Shown here: positions 34,958 through 41,289 of the stretch, piece by piece
Numbering within the stretch: position 1 is the first letter of the stretch
How the letters are laid out: the number at the start of each line of letters is the position of its first letter
Origin: Batillaria attramentaria
Lineage: Eukaryota; Mollusca; Gastropoda; Batillariidae
Length of the DNA stretch: 64,000 nucleotides
Direction: 5' to 3'
NCBI GenBank assembly: GCA_018292915.2
Contig: JACVVK020000061.1
Span: 1 to 64,000 of the forward strand
Notes under the pieces: model-generated
Told to the model about the DNA's origin: nothing
Database searches by the model: none
Seen by the model: the letters and a program-made list of their open reading frames with translations, nothing else
Program-made: the position numbers and the translations under genes

Positions 34958-37818
34958 AGTATTGAGACAATCAACAATATAAAGTAGTTTGTCTGATCCC
35001 AATTCTATAGATCCCTAACAAGTGTTCCCGTTCTCCAGATTTTATAAATTTGGTCAACGTGTAAACTGTATTCGCAGCATTAAATCACTTTATGTGTAAT
35101 CTATTTCTATGGCAAATAGGGCGGAATTAGGCAATCAGCAATGAACACTTTGTTTTGACGCAATGTACTAACAGAGAAGAGCATGGCACCGGCAAGCAAT
35201 AAGTACTTCACAAGTGACTCATACCCTTGTGTTCCTTGAAGCACTATGCACACTTACTTGACTGAACTCGACATTCACATATGCAGGATAGTGCTTAAGC
35301 GTTTTAGATATTTGACTCGTTAGAACCCGTACCTCACAGTTTAAACAAAAGAATGAAGTGCCAAGTGTATTCTGAAGGGACTATGTAAATCAGAATACAC
35401 TTGGCACTTAATTCTTTTGTTTAAAATGTGAGCAAAGGCCAGCAGTGAACACGCAATATTTAAAGACTTCTTTGAGTTCAGTCGATGCGCCTTTAAACGA
35501 GGGATGCTGCCTGGCACAACTGGCAGCAATTGTAAGCAGCACAGTGAGATTAAAGAACGACGCTTGGGTTGTTATTTTGACAAAGGTGATTGATGTAAAT
35601 TTTACCCGTCCAATGTACGTTTGATACCACGTGCAGCTGTAGGCCCCGGTCGAGCGGTAGATCTTTGGGATGCGGCAATATCCGTTCACAGTCCAGGTAG
35701 CTGCGTTTATCCGTACGGAACACGAGCTTGGATCAGGTGTGCCAGGGTCTAAATAATTATCATAATGACCATGGTATGTGTCTCGTGTTAGCCATCTATT
35801 GACAGCAGCCTGAGCCATCATTATATCCTTGCTCTAGGGATAAAGCGAAACTGTTGTGAACGAGGCAAAGTTATTATTGTTGTTGTTGTTGTTGTTAATC
35901 GTGTGTTTTAAACAGACTTCTTTCATAAGTATTTGATCTGACGGTTAGAATGGGCGGATTTTTTTTTCACCAGTCAACGCGCACATTTCAATATCGTTTC
36001 AAAGTCCTGCTTTTTGTCATTAAACACGCATGGATGAACATGCTTTCCGGAGCTCTCACAATAAAGATCGGTCATTTTTCAAGATCAAAATTTGAACAAA
36101 ATGCTGAAGGTTAAAAAAAAATAAATAAACGCACATAGATTCGACAGCTGTCTGCTTCATTTACTGTTAAGTTGTCTTTTCAGAGTTAGTGTTTCCAAAA
36201 CCATGGAGTTTTGAGGATATTAATATTTCACGATAGGACACGTAATGTTACACTGCTTCCTAGAATGACTCATCTCCATCATGTGCAAATCTCAACGATT
36301 CAATGATAATATTTGAAAACGCAGGCCTACCAAGGACGGCAGAATGTAAACATACATGGGTGCATATATATGCAAAGGCAGATAAAAGAGTAACGACCAC
36401 AACATGGACAAACACAGACACACACGCGCGCGCTCTATACGTGTCCCCCTCTCAGAAACAACTAGAGGAGCAAAGCCTCCTTGGCTCACTTGTGAGATGG
36501 TCAAGGTCATTCAAAACAGTATATTTGTAAAGCTATCACTGTCTATCCTGAAGTAAGATGTCTCTTGTGTTCATAGTTCCTAAGAAAATGGCAAATGGCA
36601 ACATAATAGTTTTCCAAGGACAGCTTGTATCACCTTGACTTTGGGTCAAGGTCATTCAAATGAGATCTGTAAGTGAAGAGCTTATCAATGACTATCTTAA
36701 TGCCACGTTTGATAGCTCAAGTTTTCGCAGCTTCTGTACAAATGGTAATGTGAAATTCACAACAGAGAGCTTAATGACCTTGACCTTGAGTCGAGGTCAT
36801 TCAACAGGATATGTCTGCATAGGTCTCATTGCTGCCTATCATTGAGCCTTGTTTGGTACCTCTGCTGTTTGTTGTTTCCAAGAAAATGCTAACGTTAAGG
36901 TCTCCGCAAAACATTTTGAGTGGCCTTGACCTTGACTCAAGGAAATTGAATACAAGTATGGCAGTACAGGTTTTACCAATGTCTATCATCATGCAAAGTT
37001 TGATGCCTCTGGTATCCCTAGATTTTGAGAAAATGACAATTGTAAATTTCCAGTGAGATAGATTTAGTGACCTTGACCTTCAGTCAAGGTCATTCAAACG
37101 GTATGTCTTGGAAGGTCTTACTGCTGTTTATCATCAAGCCAGGTTTGGTGCTTCTGCCATTTATTGTTTCTGAGAAAATGCCAATGTTAAGGTTTTGGAA
37201 GCATTTCCGCAAACAGCTTGTATGGCCTTGACCTTGACTCAAAGTCACTGAATACAGGTATGTCAGTAAAGTTGTTGTCAATGTCTATCATCATGCAAAG
37301 TTTGATGTCTCTGGCTTTTCTAGATTTTGAGGAAATGCCAATGTAAAATTTCCAAACAGACAGCTTTGGTGACCTTGAACTTGGATCAAGGTCAGTCAAT
37401 ATGGTATGTTTTGAAAGGTCTTACGGCTGTCTATCAGCACGCCAAGTTAGGTGCCTCTGCTGTACATTGTTTCTGAGAAAATGCCAATGTTAAGGTTTTG
37501 GAAGGTTTCCGCTAAAGAGCTTTTATGGCCTTGACCTTGACTCAATGTCACTGGATACAGGTATGTCAGTAAAGTTGTTGTCAATGTCTATCATCTTGCA
37601 AAGTTTGATGTCTCTGGCTTTTCTAGATTCTGAGAAAATGCCAATGAAAACTAGCAAACAGACAGCTTTAGTGGCTTTGACCTTGGGTCAAGGTCAATCA
37701 ATATGGTATGTTTTGAAAGGTCTCATGGCTGTCTATCAGCAGGCCAAGTTTGGTGCCTCTGCTATTTGTAGATTCTGAGAAAAGGCCAATGTTAAGGTTT
37801 ACTGCGGACACACACACA

Positions 37819-37854
<36 letters not shown>

Positions 37855-38508
37855 GACGACGGAGGGCTATTACATAGACTCACTTTGTTACACAAGTGAG
37901 CCAAAAATGAAGGGAAGACAACGACAATGAAACACAGATGAAATTATTGTCATTTGAAAATTACTCACAGACAAAGCGTAGATAACATGTTGCGGAAGCT
38001 GGGTACGCAACACCCCATTGATAACAAGAAAAAGGGTTGTTTTCCTGTTCTCGGATATTCCCTGTGAAAGTCAGCTTGCTTGTCCCACGATACGGCCGTT
38101 CCAGTCGTACGTCGTATCCAGTGTTTACTTTGCAAACATAATTGTTATCGCAGCATCCTATTGATGAAGATGATGTGTCCCAGCAGACAGTATCATACTG
38201 TCCTATGTTGTTACACACCAAGGTAAACGGCCCTCTGTCGTCTTCTCGAAAAGATATGTTGTTGTTGTTGTCACAGCCAGCTATTGTGTAAGCTGTAAAA
38301 CATGAAATAAAAGGAACTTCAGTTGAGAGAGGTGTATCTACAAGCGATACAATGATTGACGAGAATCGTAATCTTGATCAAGCATTGTAACAAAATATTC
38401 TTCTCGTCCCGGAAAATGAAGCGTATTATTATGATTATTTTGCAGGCACTGTTAAGGTTGGTGAATGTCGCAATACGCAAGGAACACATGGTAAAAGAAG
38501 CACAAGAA

Positions 38509-38545
<37 letters not shown>

Positions 38546-38550
38546 CGCGC

Positions 38551-38599
<49 letters not shown>

Positions 38600-39243
38600 C
38601 ACACCGTTCACCGTCATGTTTTCAGAAACAACGCGAAACCAGCGTGGAGCAATTATTTTGCGAGCAGTCATTTAGACGAGACTGTGACACGGACACTTCA
38701 AGGAAACTTCCTTGTTCAGCCTTTGCCCAGTAAGTGGGAAAGGGGATTAGTGCGATCAGCTGCGTCGTCTGTGTGTTTATGTTTCTGTGTGTCTGTCTGT
38801 GAAGGTTTTCATCATAGTACTCCAAAGCAGTCTCTTTTGGTTATCCTTGAACAGGGGAAAAGGTGATGGGGCTTTGCTTTGAAATGTACGTAATATCACC
38901 GGATAGAGTGACTGTACTGGTCATCAAGACCTCTGCTCTCGTCAGCAGATATAGTTCAGCTTGGAGAGCGTTAGACTGAAGATCCGAATGTCCCCGATTT
39001 GATCTATACGCGGTGGAAAAGGACGTTAAACTCCCAAACACCCACCCACACACACCCCGATTCGATCACGGCTTTCGACGCATTTTTTTCTCACGATCAC
39101 CGTAGTTTTACTTCAGCCTATGTCATTTCCCATGCTCGAGATCACCTTTTATTTTTTGGATAATATTCAGAACTTGCTTCCTTTGATGGGCAGGCAGGAC
39201 AGGGGCGTAGCCCTTTTTGCTAGTTGCTTTTGTACTTTATAAA

Positions 39244-39305
<62 letters not shown>

Positions 39306-39368
39306 TCATTGCAACCTACCTTCACAGCAGTGCAGGACAAGAGATAGTACAACGACAATCAGATGCAT
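15985..39368 (-). CDS. Locus B: giant multi-Ig type I membrane receptor with tandem four-exon cassettes
   Basis: The spliced gene model was assembled by eye. Exons in order: signal peptide 39,368-39,320; D1 38,292-37,969; cassette 1 (D2a, D2b only); cassettes 2-5 (four exons each); TM 19,821-19,702; tail 18,438-18,385, 17,701-17,192, 16,562-16,468, 16,107-15,985 (stop TGA). Every junction has GT..AG ends and matching phase. The sum is 5,193 coding bases, 1,730 residues, with no internal stop if the damaged D3 of cassette 1 is skipped. Predicted architecture: signal peptide, cysteine-rich Ig-like D1, D2, then four repeats of D2-D3-D4, a TM helix and a cytoplasmic tail of about 260 residues with many YxxI/V/L motifs. 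The family is inferred to be an adhesion or immune-type receptor; ligand and partners are unknown. Which cassettes are used together in real transcripts cannot be read from DNA. Confidence 0.75.
16130..16262. repeat. GTTAGACACA-type degenerate short repeat
   Basis: About ten imperfect units of GTTAGACACA / ACGCACATTA lie in the intron just upstream (transcript sense) of the last exon. They are present in shortened form at 61,441-61,540. Confidence 0.7.
16468..16562 (-). CDS. Locus B cytoplasmic exon with YENI motif
   Basis: Acceptor CGCAG, then [20 protein letters not shown] to SPIISE, 95 bases, phase 1 to phase 0. The donor is a weak GTCAGT. It is preferred over an upstream A|GTGAAG because the latter is destroyed in the locus D copy (AATGAA) and would break the frame of the last exon. 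Confidence 0.65.
17192..17701 (-). CDS. Locus B main cytoplasmic-tail exon, tyrosine-rich
   Basis: A 510-base exon, phase 1-1, acceptor ACACCTGAAACAG, donor GTAGGT. It encodes about 170 hydrophilic residues. YxxI/V motifs in order: [30 protein letters not shown], plus IYGM near the start; spacing between them is 13-30 residues. None fits the strict ITIM consensus because the -2 residues are P, A or D. They look like SH2-docking sites, phosphorylation being inferred. The C-terminal third is basic ([14 protein letters not shown]). The duplicate at 62,433-62,942 has the same motifs and few substitutions. Confidence 0.8.
18114..18287 (+). mobile_element. tRNA-derived SINE, copy S1
   Basis: A tRNA-like head has an A box (TAGCTGAATGGTAGAGC) and B box (GAGTTCGAATCCCGGC), then the family body (TTGTGCTGGCC, CGTTGCCCCGT, GGTGGAAAAGGACGTTAAAC). 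Flanking direct repeats CACAAAATCCA at 18,103-18,113 and 18,288-18,298 are an 11-base target duplication. It lies in the locus B intron between tail exons. Its presence at the same site in locus D (63.36 kb) shows it predates the block duplication. Confidence 0.88.
18385..18438 (-). CDS. Locus B juxtamembrane cytoplasmic exon
   Basis: A small 54-base exon, phase 1-1: acceptor TATTGTCAG, then [17 protein letters not shown] and donor GTAAGC. The locus D copy differs by H to Q. It has no known domain. It is symmetric, so it could be skipped in frame. Confidence 0.65.
18780..18985 (-). mobile_element. Second tRNA-related SINE type (probable)
   Basis: Read on the minus strand it starts near 18,978 with GGGCGGTCGGTGGTCTAGTGG, an A-box-like head, followed by a degenerate B-box region (GGTTTGAGTAACAAT) and a pyrimidine-rich body to about 18,790. 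It is unlike the S1-S7 family. The assignment rests mainly on the tRNA-like head. Confidence 0.45.
19702..19821 (-). CDS. Locus B transmembrane exon
   Basis: A 120-base exon, phase 1-1, acceptor TTTTGTCAG, donor GTGAGC. It encodes [18 protein letters not shown], then [16 protein letters not shown] and SRRKK: a short stalk, one hydrophobic helix of about 24 residues and a basic stop-transfer cluster. That orientation puts the Ig domains outside the cell. No charged residue lies in the helix that would suggest adaptor pairing. Confidence 0.85.
20111..20133. repeat. Poly-G run
   Basis: About 20 G in the intron before the TM exon. Confidence 0.9.
20178..20346 (+). mobile_element. tRNA-derived SINE, copy S3
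   Basis: GAGCCGGGGTAGTCGAATGG head, GAGTTCTACCCCGGC at the B box, then the family body and AACGTAAATCCCCCCAAAC tail. It is followed within 15 bases by an inverted copy (S4). Confidence 0.85.
20360..20497 (-). mobile_element. tRNA-derived SINE, copy S4 (inverted, truncated)
   Basis: The reverse complement of the family: GGAACCGGGACAGTCGAG head through GCCAGCACAAATATTTGGCC to CACATGCGGGTGAT. It is diverged and shortened. With S3 it forms a tail-to-tail inverted pair in the D4-TM intron of locus B. Confidence 0.75.
20603..22481 (-). CDS. Locus B cassette 5 (D2a, D2b, D3, D4), last before TM
   Basis: Exons: D2a 22,481-22,339 (143 b, phase 1 to 0); D2b 21,960-21,783 (178 b, phase 0 to 1); D3 21,618-21,361 (258 b); D4 20,920-20,603 (318 b). 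D2 is one Ig-like domain split by an intron, with extra cysteines (NGYC, YSCTWYQ, GACSF). D3 has the Ig core: RCTC, VWWPG, DESVYTC. D4 looks C2-set-like: [13 protein letters not shown] and GVTCVC. N-glycosylation sequons NATT, NDT and NTT are present. D4 is the most diverged of the five copies: one codon shorter, [22 protein letters not shown]. Confidence 0.82.
21285..21336 (-). repeat. (GA)n downstream of D3 donor, cassette 5
   Basis: CT/GTCT repeats on the plus strand read (GA)n in transcript sense, starting 25 bases after the D3 donor. Confidence 0.95.
21966..22013 (-). repeat. (TG)n/(CGTG)n at D2b 3' splice site, cassette 5
   Basis: Transcript-sense TGTGTGCG repeats end six bases from the D2b exon. 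Confidence 0.95.
22620..22970 (+). pseudogene. piggyBac-like transposase N-terminal fragment, copy P1
   Basis: A plus-strand fragment in the intron between cassettes 4 and 5. In successive frames it reads [37 protein letters not shown] and a segment ending [11 protein letters not shown]. The order acidic region, basic block, RSWKK, then FFDxxVxD resembles the N-terminal half of piggyBac-type transposases. Frames are broken. The 5' part with [12 protein letters not shown], present in P2-P4, is deleted here. Confidence 0.55.
22975..23067 (+). repeat. G-rich tract, copy 1
   Basis: GGTGGTGGTGGGGGTGGGG and a second block of up to 14 G with short breaks. It is repeated at 26,870 and 30,575 in the equivalent introns. 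Quadruplex formation is plausible on the plus strand; the transcript is C-rich. Confidence 0.9.
23085..23125 (-). pseudogene. Relict of D5 exon 5' edge, cassette 4-5 intron
   Basis: In transcript sense, TTTTTACAG is followed by GCGCGGAATCGCCAGTAGTC, matching the acceptor and first codons of the locus C D5 exon (51,738). It runs into a TGA after about 14 codons. Equivalent relics lie at 26,963-27,003 and 30,660-30,705. Confidence 0.7.
23479..25595 (-). CDS. Locus B cassette 4 (D2a, D2b, D3, D4)
   Basis: Exons: D2a 25,595-25,453; D2b 24,828-24,651; D3 24,486-24,229; D4 23,799-23,479. Lengths are 143, 178, 258 and 321 bases, all open, with phases as in the other cassettes. D4 carries [12 protein letters not shown] as in cassettes 2 and 3, to which it is nearly identical. 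D3 reads [19 protein letters not shown]. Confidence 0.82.
24168..24204 (-). repeat. (GA)n downstream of D3 donor, cassette 4
   Basis: An uninterrupted CT repeat on plus, (GA)n in the transcript, 25 bases after the donor. Confidence 0.95.
24834..24990 (-). repeat. (TG)n/(CGTG)n at D2b 3' splice site, cassette 4
   Basis: About 155 bases of CA and CGCA repeats. A second such tract (25,066-25,125), with a duplicated CATGAGTATCGAGACATTCA flank, shows a local duplication in this intron. Confidence 0.95.
26194..26860 (+). pseudogene. piggyBac-like transposase N-terminal fragment, copy P2
   Basis: Starts [14 protein letters not shown], then [13 protein letters not shown], an acidic/leucine pattern common at the N-terminus of piggyBac-derived proteins. 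A frame change follows, with [17 protein letters not shown], then [24 protein letters not shown] stop, RSWKKVDF and a final [12 protein letters not shown] part. It lies in the intron between cassettes 3 and 4 and is not functional. Confidence 0.6.
26868..26936 (+). repeat. G-rich tract, copy 2
   Basis: Equivalent of 22,975-23,067 in the next cassette intron. Confidence 0.9.
26963..27003 (-). pseudogene. Relict of D5 exon 5' edge, cassette 3-4 intron
   Basis: Same acceptor and first codons as the relict at 23,085. Confidence 0.7.
27342..29191 (-). CDS. Locus B cassette 3 (D2a, D2b, D3, D4)
   Basis: Exons: D2a 29,191-29,049; D2b 28,619-28,442; D3 28,284-28,027; D4 27,662-27,342. All are open and phase-compatible. 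D4 differs from cassette 4 mainly at [13 protein letters not shown] ([13 protein letters not shown] there). D2b begins [17 protein letters not shown]. The intron before D3 is short, and about 60 bases near 27,690 are deleted relative to cassette 4. Confidence 0.82.
28625..28735 (-). repeat. (TG)n at D2b 3' splice site, cassette 3
   Basis: About 110 bases of CA repeat with CGCGCG interruptions, ending six bases from the exon. Confidence 0.95.
29785..30566 (+). pseudogene. piggyBac-like transposase N-terminal fragment, copy P3 (with 113-bp internal duplication)
   Basis: The [14 protein letters not shown] start occurs twice, at 29,801 and 29,914, through a direct 113-base duplication. The rest follows P2, with [25 protein letters not shown] stop and [12 protein letters not shown]. 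It lies between cassettes 2 and 3. Confidence 0.6.
30575..30643 (+). repeat. G-rich tract, copy 3
   Basis: GGTGGTGGTGGGGGTGGGG and a run of about 18 G. Confidence 0.9.
30660..30705 (-). pseudogene. Relict of D5 exon 5' edge, cassette 2-3 intron
   Basis: Same acceptor and first codons as the relict at 23,085. Confidence 0.7.
31048..33193 (-). CDS. Locus B cassette 2 (D2a, D2b, D3, D4)
   Basis: Exons: D2a 33,193-33,051; D2b 32,370-32,193; D3 32,035-31,778; D4 31,368-31,048. All open. D3 has its own changes ([30 protein letters not shown]); the HACNQ version is shared with locus C, HAWDQ with cassettes 3-5. The D2a-D2b intron (32,660-32,960) retains sequence found in cassette 1 and locus C but lost from cassettes 3-5. 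Confidence 0.82.
32376..32442 (-). repeat. (TG)n/(CGTG)n at D2b 3' splice site, cassette 2
   Basis: About 66 bases ending six bases from the exon. Confidence 0.95.
33794..34387 (+). pseudogene. piggyBac-like transposase N-terminal fragment, copy P4 (cut at cassette 1 deletion)
   Basis: Same fragment as P2 but ending at CCCTCAAGATTCAG, where it joins the broken D3 exon of cassette 1. The FFDKDV part, the G-rich tract, the D5 relict, D4 and half of D3 are all missing. Confidence 0.6.
34388..34561 (-). pseudogene. Truncated D3 exon of cassette 1
   Basis: It begins like the other D3 exons (acceptor ATTTGCAG, then [13 protein letters not shown] to RNVRRE) but after 174 bases runs into piggyBac-fragment sequence and a TGA. 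The second half, with the YTC cysteine and the splice donor, is gone. It cannot encode a complete Ig fold or splice onward normally. Confidence 0.85.
34717..35748 (-). CDS. Locus B cassette 1 (D2a and D2b intact; D3/D4 lost)
   Basis: D2a 35,748-35,606 ends YQTYIGR before GTAAAA; D2b 34,894-34,717 reads [18 protein letters not shown]2b ends in phase 1 and the next intact exon, D2a of cassette 2, begins in phase 1, so D2-D2 joining keeps the frame. By sequence cassette 1 is closer to the locus C cassette than to cassettes 2-5. Confidence 0.8.
34898..34955 (-). repeat. (TG)n at D2b 3' splice site, cassette 1
   Basis: CA repeats starting a few bases from the D2b exon. Confidence 0.95.
35340..35425. 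repeat. Near-perfect hairpin palindrome in D2a-D2b intron
   Basis: Arms 35,340-35,375 and 35,390-35,425 are inverted copies matching at 35 of 36 positions (AAGTGCCAAGTGTATTCTGA core), with a 14-base loop. Homologous introns in cassette 2 and locus C have only the left arm. Confidence 0.95.
36462..37907 (-). mobile_element. Satellite-bearing non-autonomous element, copy HA (Helitron/Helentron-like ends)
   Basis: Read on the minus strand it begins TTTTTGGCTCACTTGTGTAA, continues with (GTCTGT/GTGT)n, then about 1.2 kb of divergent tandem units each containing a CAAGGTCAAGGTCA-type motif. It ends CACAAGTGAGCC, a GGAG-GCTTTG-CTCC hairpin and CTAG before TT. The subterminal inverted repeats GGCTCACTTGTG/CACAAGTGAGCC, microsatellite, tandem core and 3' hairpin match the build of Helentron-associated elements. 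It sits in the D1-D2a intron of locus B and has no ORF. Confidence 0.6.
37969..38292 (-). CDS. Locus B D1 exon (cysteine-rich Ig-like domain)
   Basis: 324 bases, phase 1-1, acceptor TGTTTTACAG, donor GTGAGT. It encodes [29 protein letters not shown], then [19 protein letters not shown] and CYLRFV. The C-x-W-x-C layout with several extra cysteines suggests a V-like Ig domain with added disulfides. It is about 80% identical by eye to D1 of locus C. Phase 1 joins it correctly to the signal-peptide exon (codon GCT, Ala). Confidence 0.85.
38513..38602. repeat. (CA)n/(CGCA)n microsatellite
   Basis: CA repeat passing into GCGC and GCAC units; equivalent to 6,018 and 56,206. Confidence 0.95.
38945..39079 (+). 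pseudogene. tRNA-Phe-like pseudogene, copy B, split by a SINE fragment
   Basis: AGCTTGGAGAGCGTTAGACT, GAAGATC and TCCCCGATT resemble tRNA-Phe (GAA anticodon, here with T33 kept). It is interrupted at 39,005-39,054 by the 3' end of the SINE family. The direct repeats CCCCGATTTGATC (38,992-39,004) and CCCCGATTCGATC (39,055-39,067) flank the insertion. Confidence 0.65.
39005..39054 (+). mobile_element. 5'-truncated SINE fragment (50 bp) with 13-bp target duplication
   Basis: Contains only CGGTGGAAAAGGACGTTAAA and the CCCAAACACCCACCC tail of the family. Target duplications are as given for the tRNA-Phe relict. Confidence 0.85.
39246..39303. repeat. (CA)n next to locus B signal-peptide exon
   Basis: About 29 CA units, 17 bases after the exon donor in transcript sense. 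Confidence 0.96.
39320..39368 (-). CDS. Locus B exon 1, signal peptide
   Basis: Encodes [16 protein letters not shown] plus one G, donor GTAGGT, phase 1. The ATG is conserved in all three head blocks and followed by a hydrophobic run, which decides the start. Sequence upstream (39,370-39,560) is conserved among the three copies and probably holds the 5' UTR and promoter; no clear TATA box was seen. Confidence 0.8.
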
Positions 39369-39862
39369 TTTTCTTTTTTTTTTTACAAGAGCTTGAATGT
39401 CAATGTTCATCCAATCTGATCAAGGAGTGCAGCGTTGTCGGCGATTTATGACCGCTCCTGGACACATCTCACCAACACTCAACTCGCAGCATCAGCCATT
39501 AGTAGTCCTCAGTAGGCTGACGAAGGCCATGGGATATTATGGTCGAAACATTCCTTGTGGTACATAATCAAAATCCGAGTCCTTACCCTCTCTTTATGAA
39601 AGAAGTTTGAAATCGTTTAGAACCCCGCAACACATCCCATTGCCAGTGAAATGAGTGTACACATACTGAGCCTCTCGATTTAGTATCAACAGCCGTAATC
39701 AAGTGTCGCTGAACACAATGTGAACTTCAAACTTCCTCGTCGCTTTTGTTCTACAAGTCCCATTGATGACGAATGTCATGTTGTGTATCCGGAAGTTAGC
39801 TACGACACAGTCACAAGTAGGCGAGTACAAATTGTGTGTAAGAGACCAGGAAGATGCATGCG

Positions 39863-39863
<1 letters not shown>

Positions 39864-39924
<61 letters not shown>
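39864..39924. repeat. (CA)n microsatellite
   Basis: About 30 CA units upstream of locus B. Confidence 0.96.
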
Positions 39925-39926
<2 letters not shown>

Positions 39927-40071
39927 GCTGTGCGGCAGTGGGTGACAACAACAATGATACAGTATATTTCAATGAGAGAGATTAATACTATCAGTCGTAA
40001 ATTCTTTATAAGTCCGTTTGTTATCTGGCTGAATTCCTGCGTAGCTGTAACATACAAACGCACCCAGCATA

Positions 40072-40254
40072 GGAGGTGGGGTAGGTGGGGTGGTTGTTTG
40101 GGAGTTAAACGTCCTTTTCCACCACATAAGGGTGATATCAAAGACGGGGCAACGAGAAAAAGGCCAGCACAAATAGTTGGCCCCAGCCAGCGGGATTCGA
40201 ACTCACGATCCGAGCGTTGAGAGTCCAACGCTCTACCATTCGGCCACCCCGGCT
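40072..40254 (-). mobile_element. tRNA-derived SINE, copy S7
   Basis: On the minus strand: GAGCCGGGGTGGCCGAATGG head, anticodon-region TTGGACTCTCAACGC, GAGTTCGAATCCCGC B box and the full body. Target duplication CCCAGCATA at 40,063-40,071 and 40,255-40,263. The paralogous site near 58,790 lacks it. Confidence 0.9.
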
Positions 40255-40361
40255 CCCAGCATAAATTTCAGCAAAAGCAGAGATCAAGAAAAGTGGACTC
40301 ATTAAAATGATCAAGTGGACCTATTCCGAAAGCACACTAGCAAAAGGCGCTTTAAATAAAG

Positions 40362-40404
<43 letters not shown>

Positions 40405-40859
40405 TACCCTGTTAATAATCAAATAATCTTTTGCATAGGCACGGAGTGTGTGCATTTGGGATTCCAGAAATCCTGCTTTGATGTTTGTGTGCATTTAGGG
40501 TTTTATAAAGTTTTATCGATGACACCGGTGACACTTTGTGAGATGTGAAATTCGAATATGAAAAGACAATATAATAGAGATTGAAAATAATTTTTGATAA
40601 GTCGATATAGACTGACAAAATAGACTGAAAGTGCGGTATACCAAGTTTATCCTTCCAACAAAAGTTTCATGCGACATGACATGAGAAGCCAGCAAGGTAA
40701 GTCGTTTTTTCTACAAAAAGTGTATTCACAATTTGACACACTTGCAGCATAAGGACAACTGCGCTATAACATAACTGACATGCAATAATAGGACATATTA
40801 TGTTTATGAAAGGATCAGAGATAATAAGGAGGCTTCGTGTTTATTTCTTGCATATTTAC

Positions 40860-41128
40860 CAGGGCCGGATCCAAGGGAGAAGGGGGTGGGGGGTGCTTTG
40901 GTATTACAGCACCTACCCACCCCCTCCCAGCAGTAGCATCAAACTGTAAATAATTGTTTAATATTGAGTTGTAACGCTTGTGTTTTAGTGCCGTATATAA
41001 CAACAGTTAGAAACTCAAAAACGTCGGCTCTTGTGTTTGGCCTTTTACAAGACCCGGGCAATTGGCAAAAAAAAAAAAAAAAAAAAGCCCCCCCCCCCCC
41101 CCCCTGAAAACTGATTGATCCGGCCCTG
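40860..41128. mobile_element. Short terminal-inverted-repeat element, CAGGGCCGGATC ends (hAT-like)
   Basis: Begins CAGGGCCGGATCCAAGG and ends TTGATCCGGCCCTG. The CAGGG(C/G)CGGATC ends are typical of many hAT MITEs. Inside are G-rich, A(20) and C(17) homopolymers. Flanking direct repeat TTTAC is five bases only; an 8-base duplication was not found. Confidence 0.65.
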
Positions 41129-41289
41129 TTTACATTTAAGATATTGACCCACTACCACATTAGTGACAGTTCGGGGTGCATCACGGGATTTTTCCTGAAA
41201 AGTTCAAGGAGGAATAGTTATTGCCTTGTGATATCAGTTCTAAACATCAAATCCCGTAACAGAAATTAAACTATAGGTCTACGTCTTAA

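Larger units (their letters stand above)
38335..40620 (-). repeat. Head block of locus B
   Basis: A paralogue of 55,920-57,520 plus 58,625-59,150 (locus C) and of 5,716-7,215 (locus A). It differs by a 50-base SINE piece in the tRNA relict and a full SINE (S7), and lacks the L1 insertion. Confidence 0.8.
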
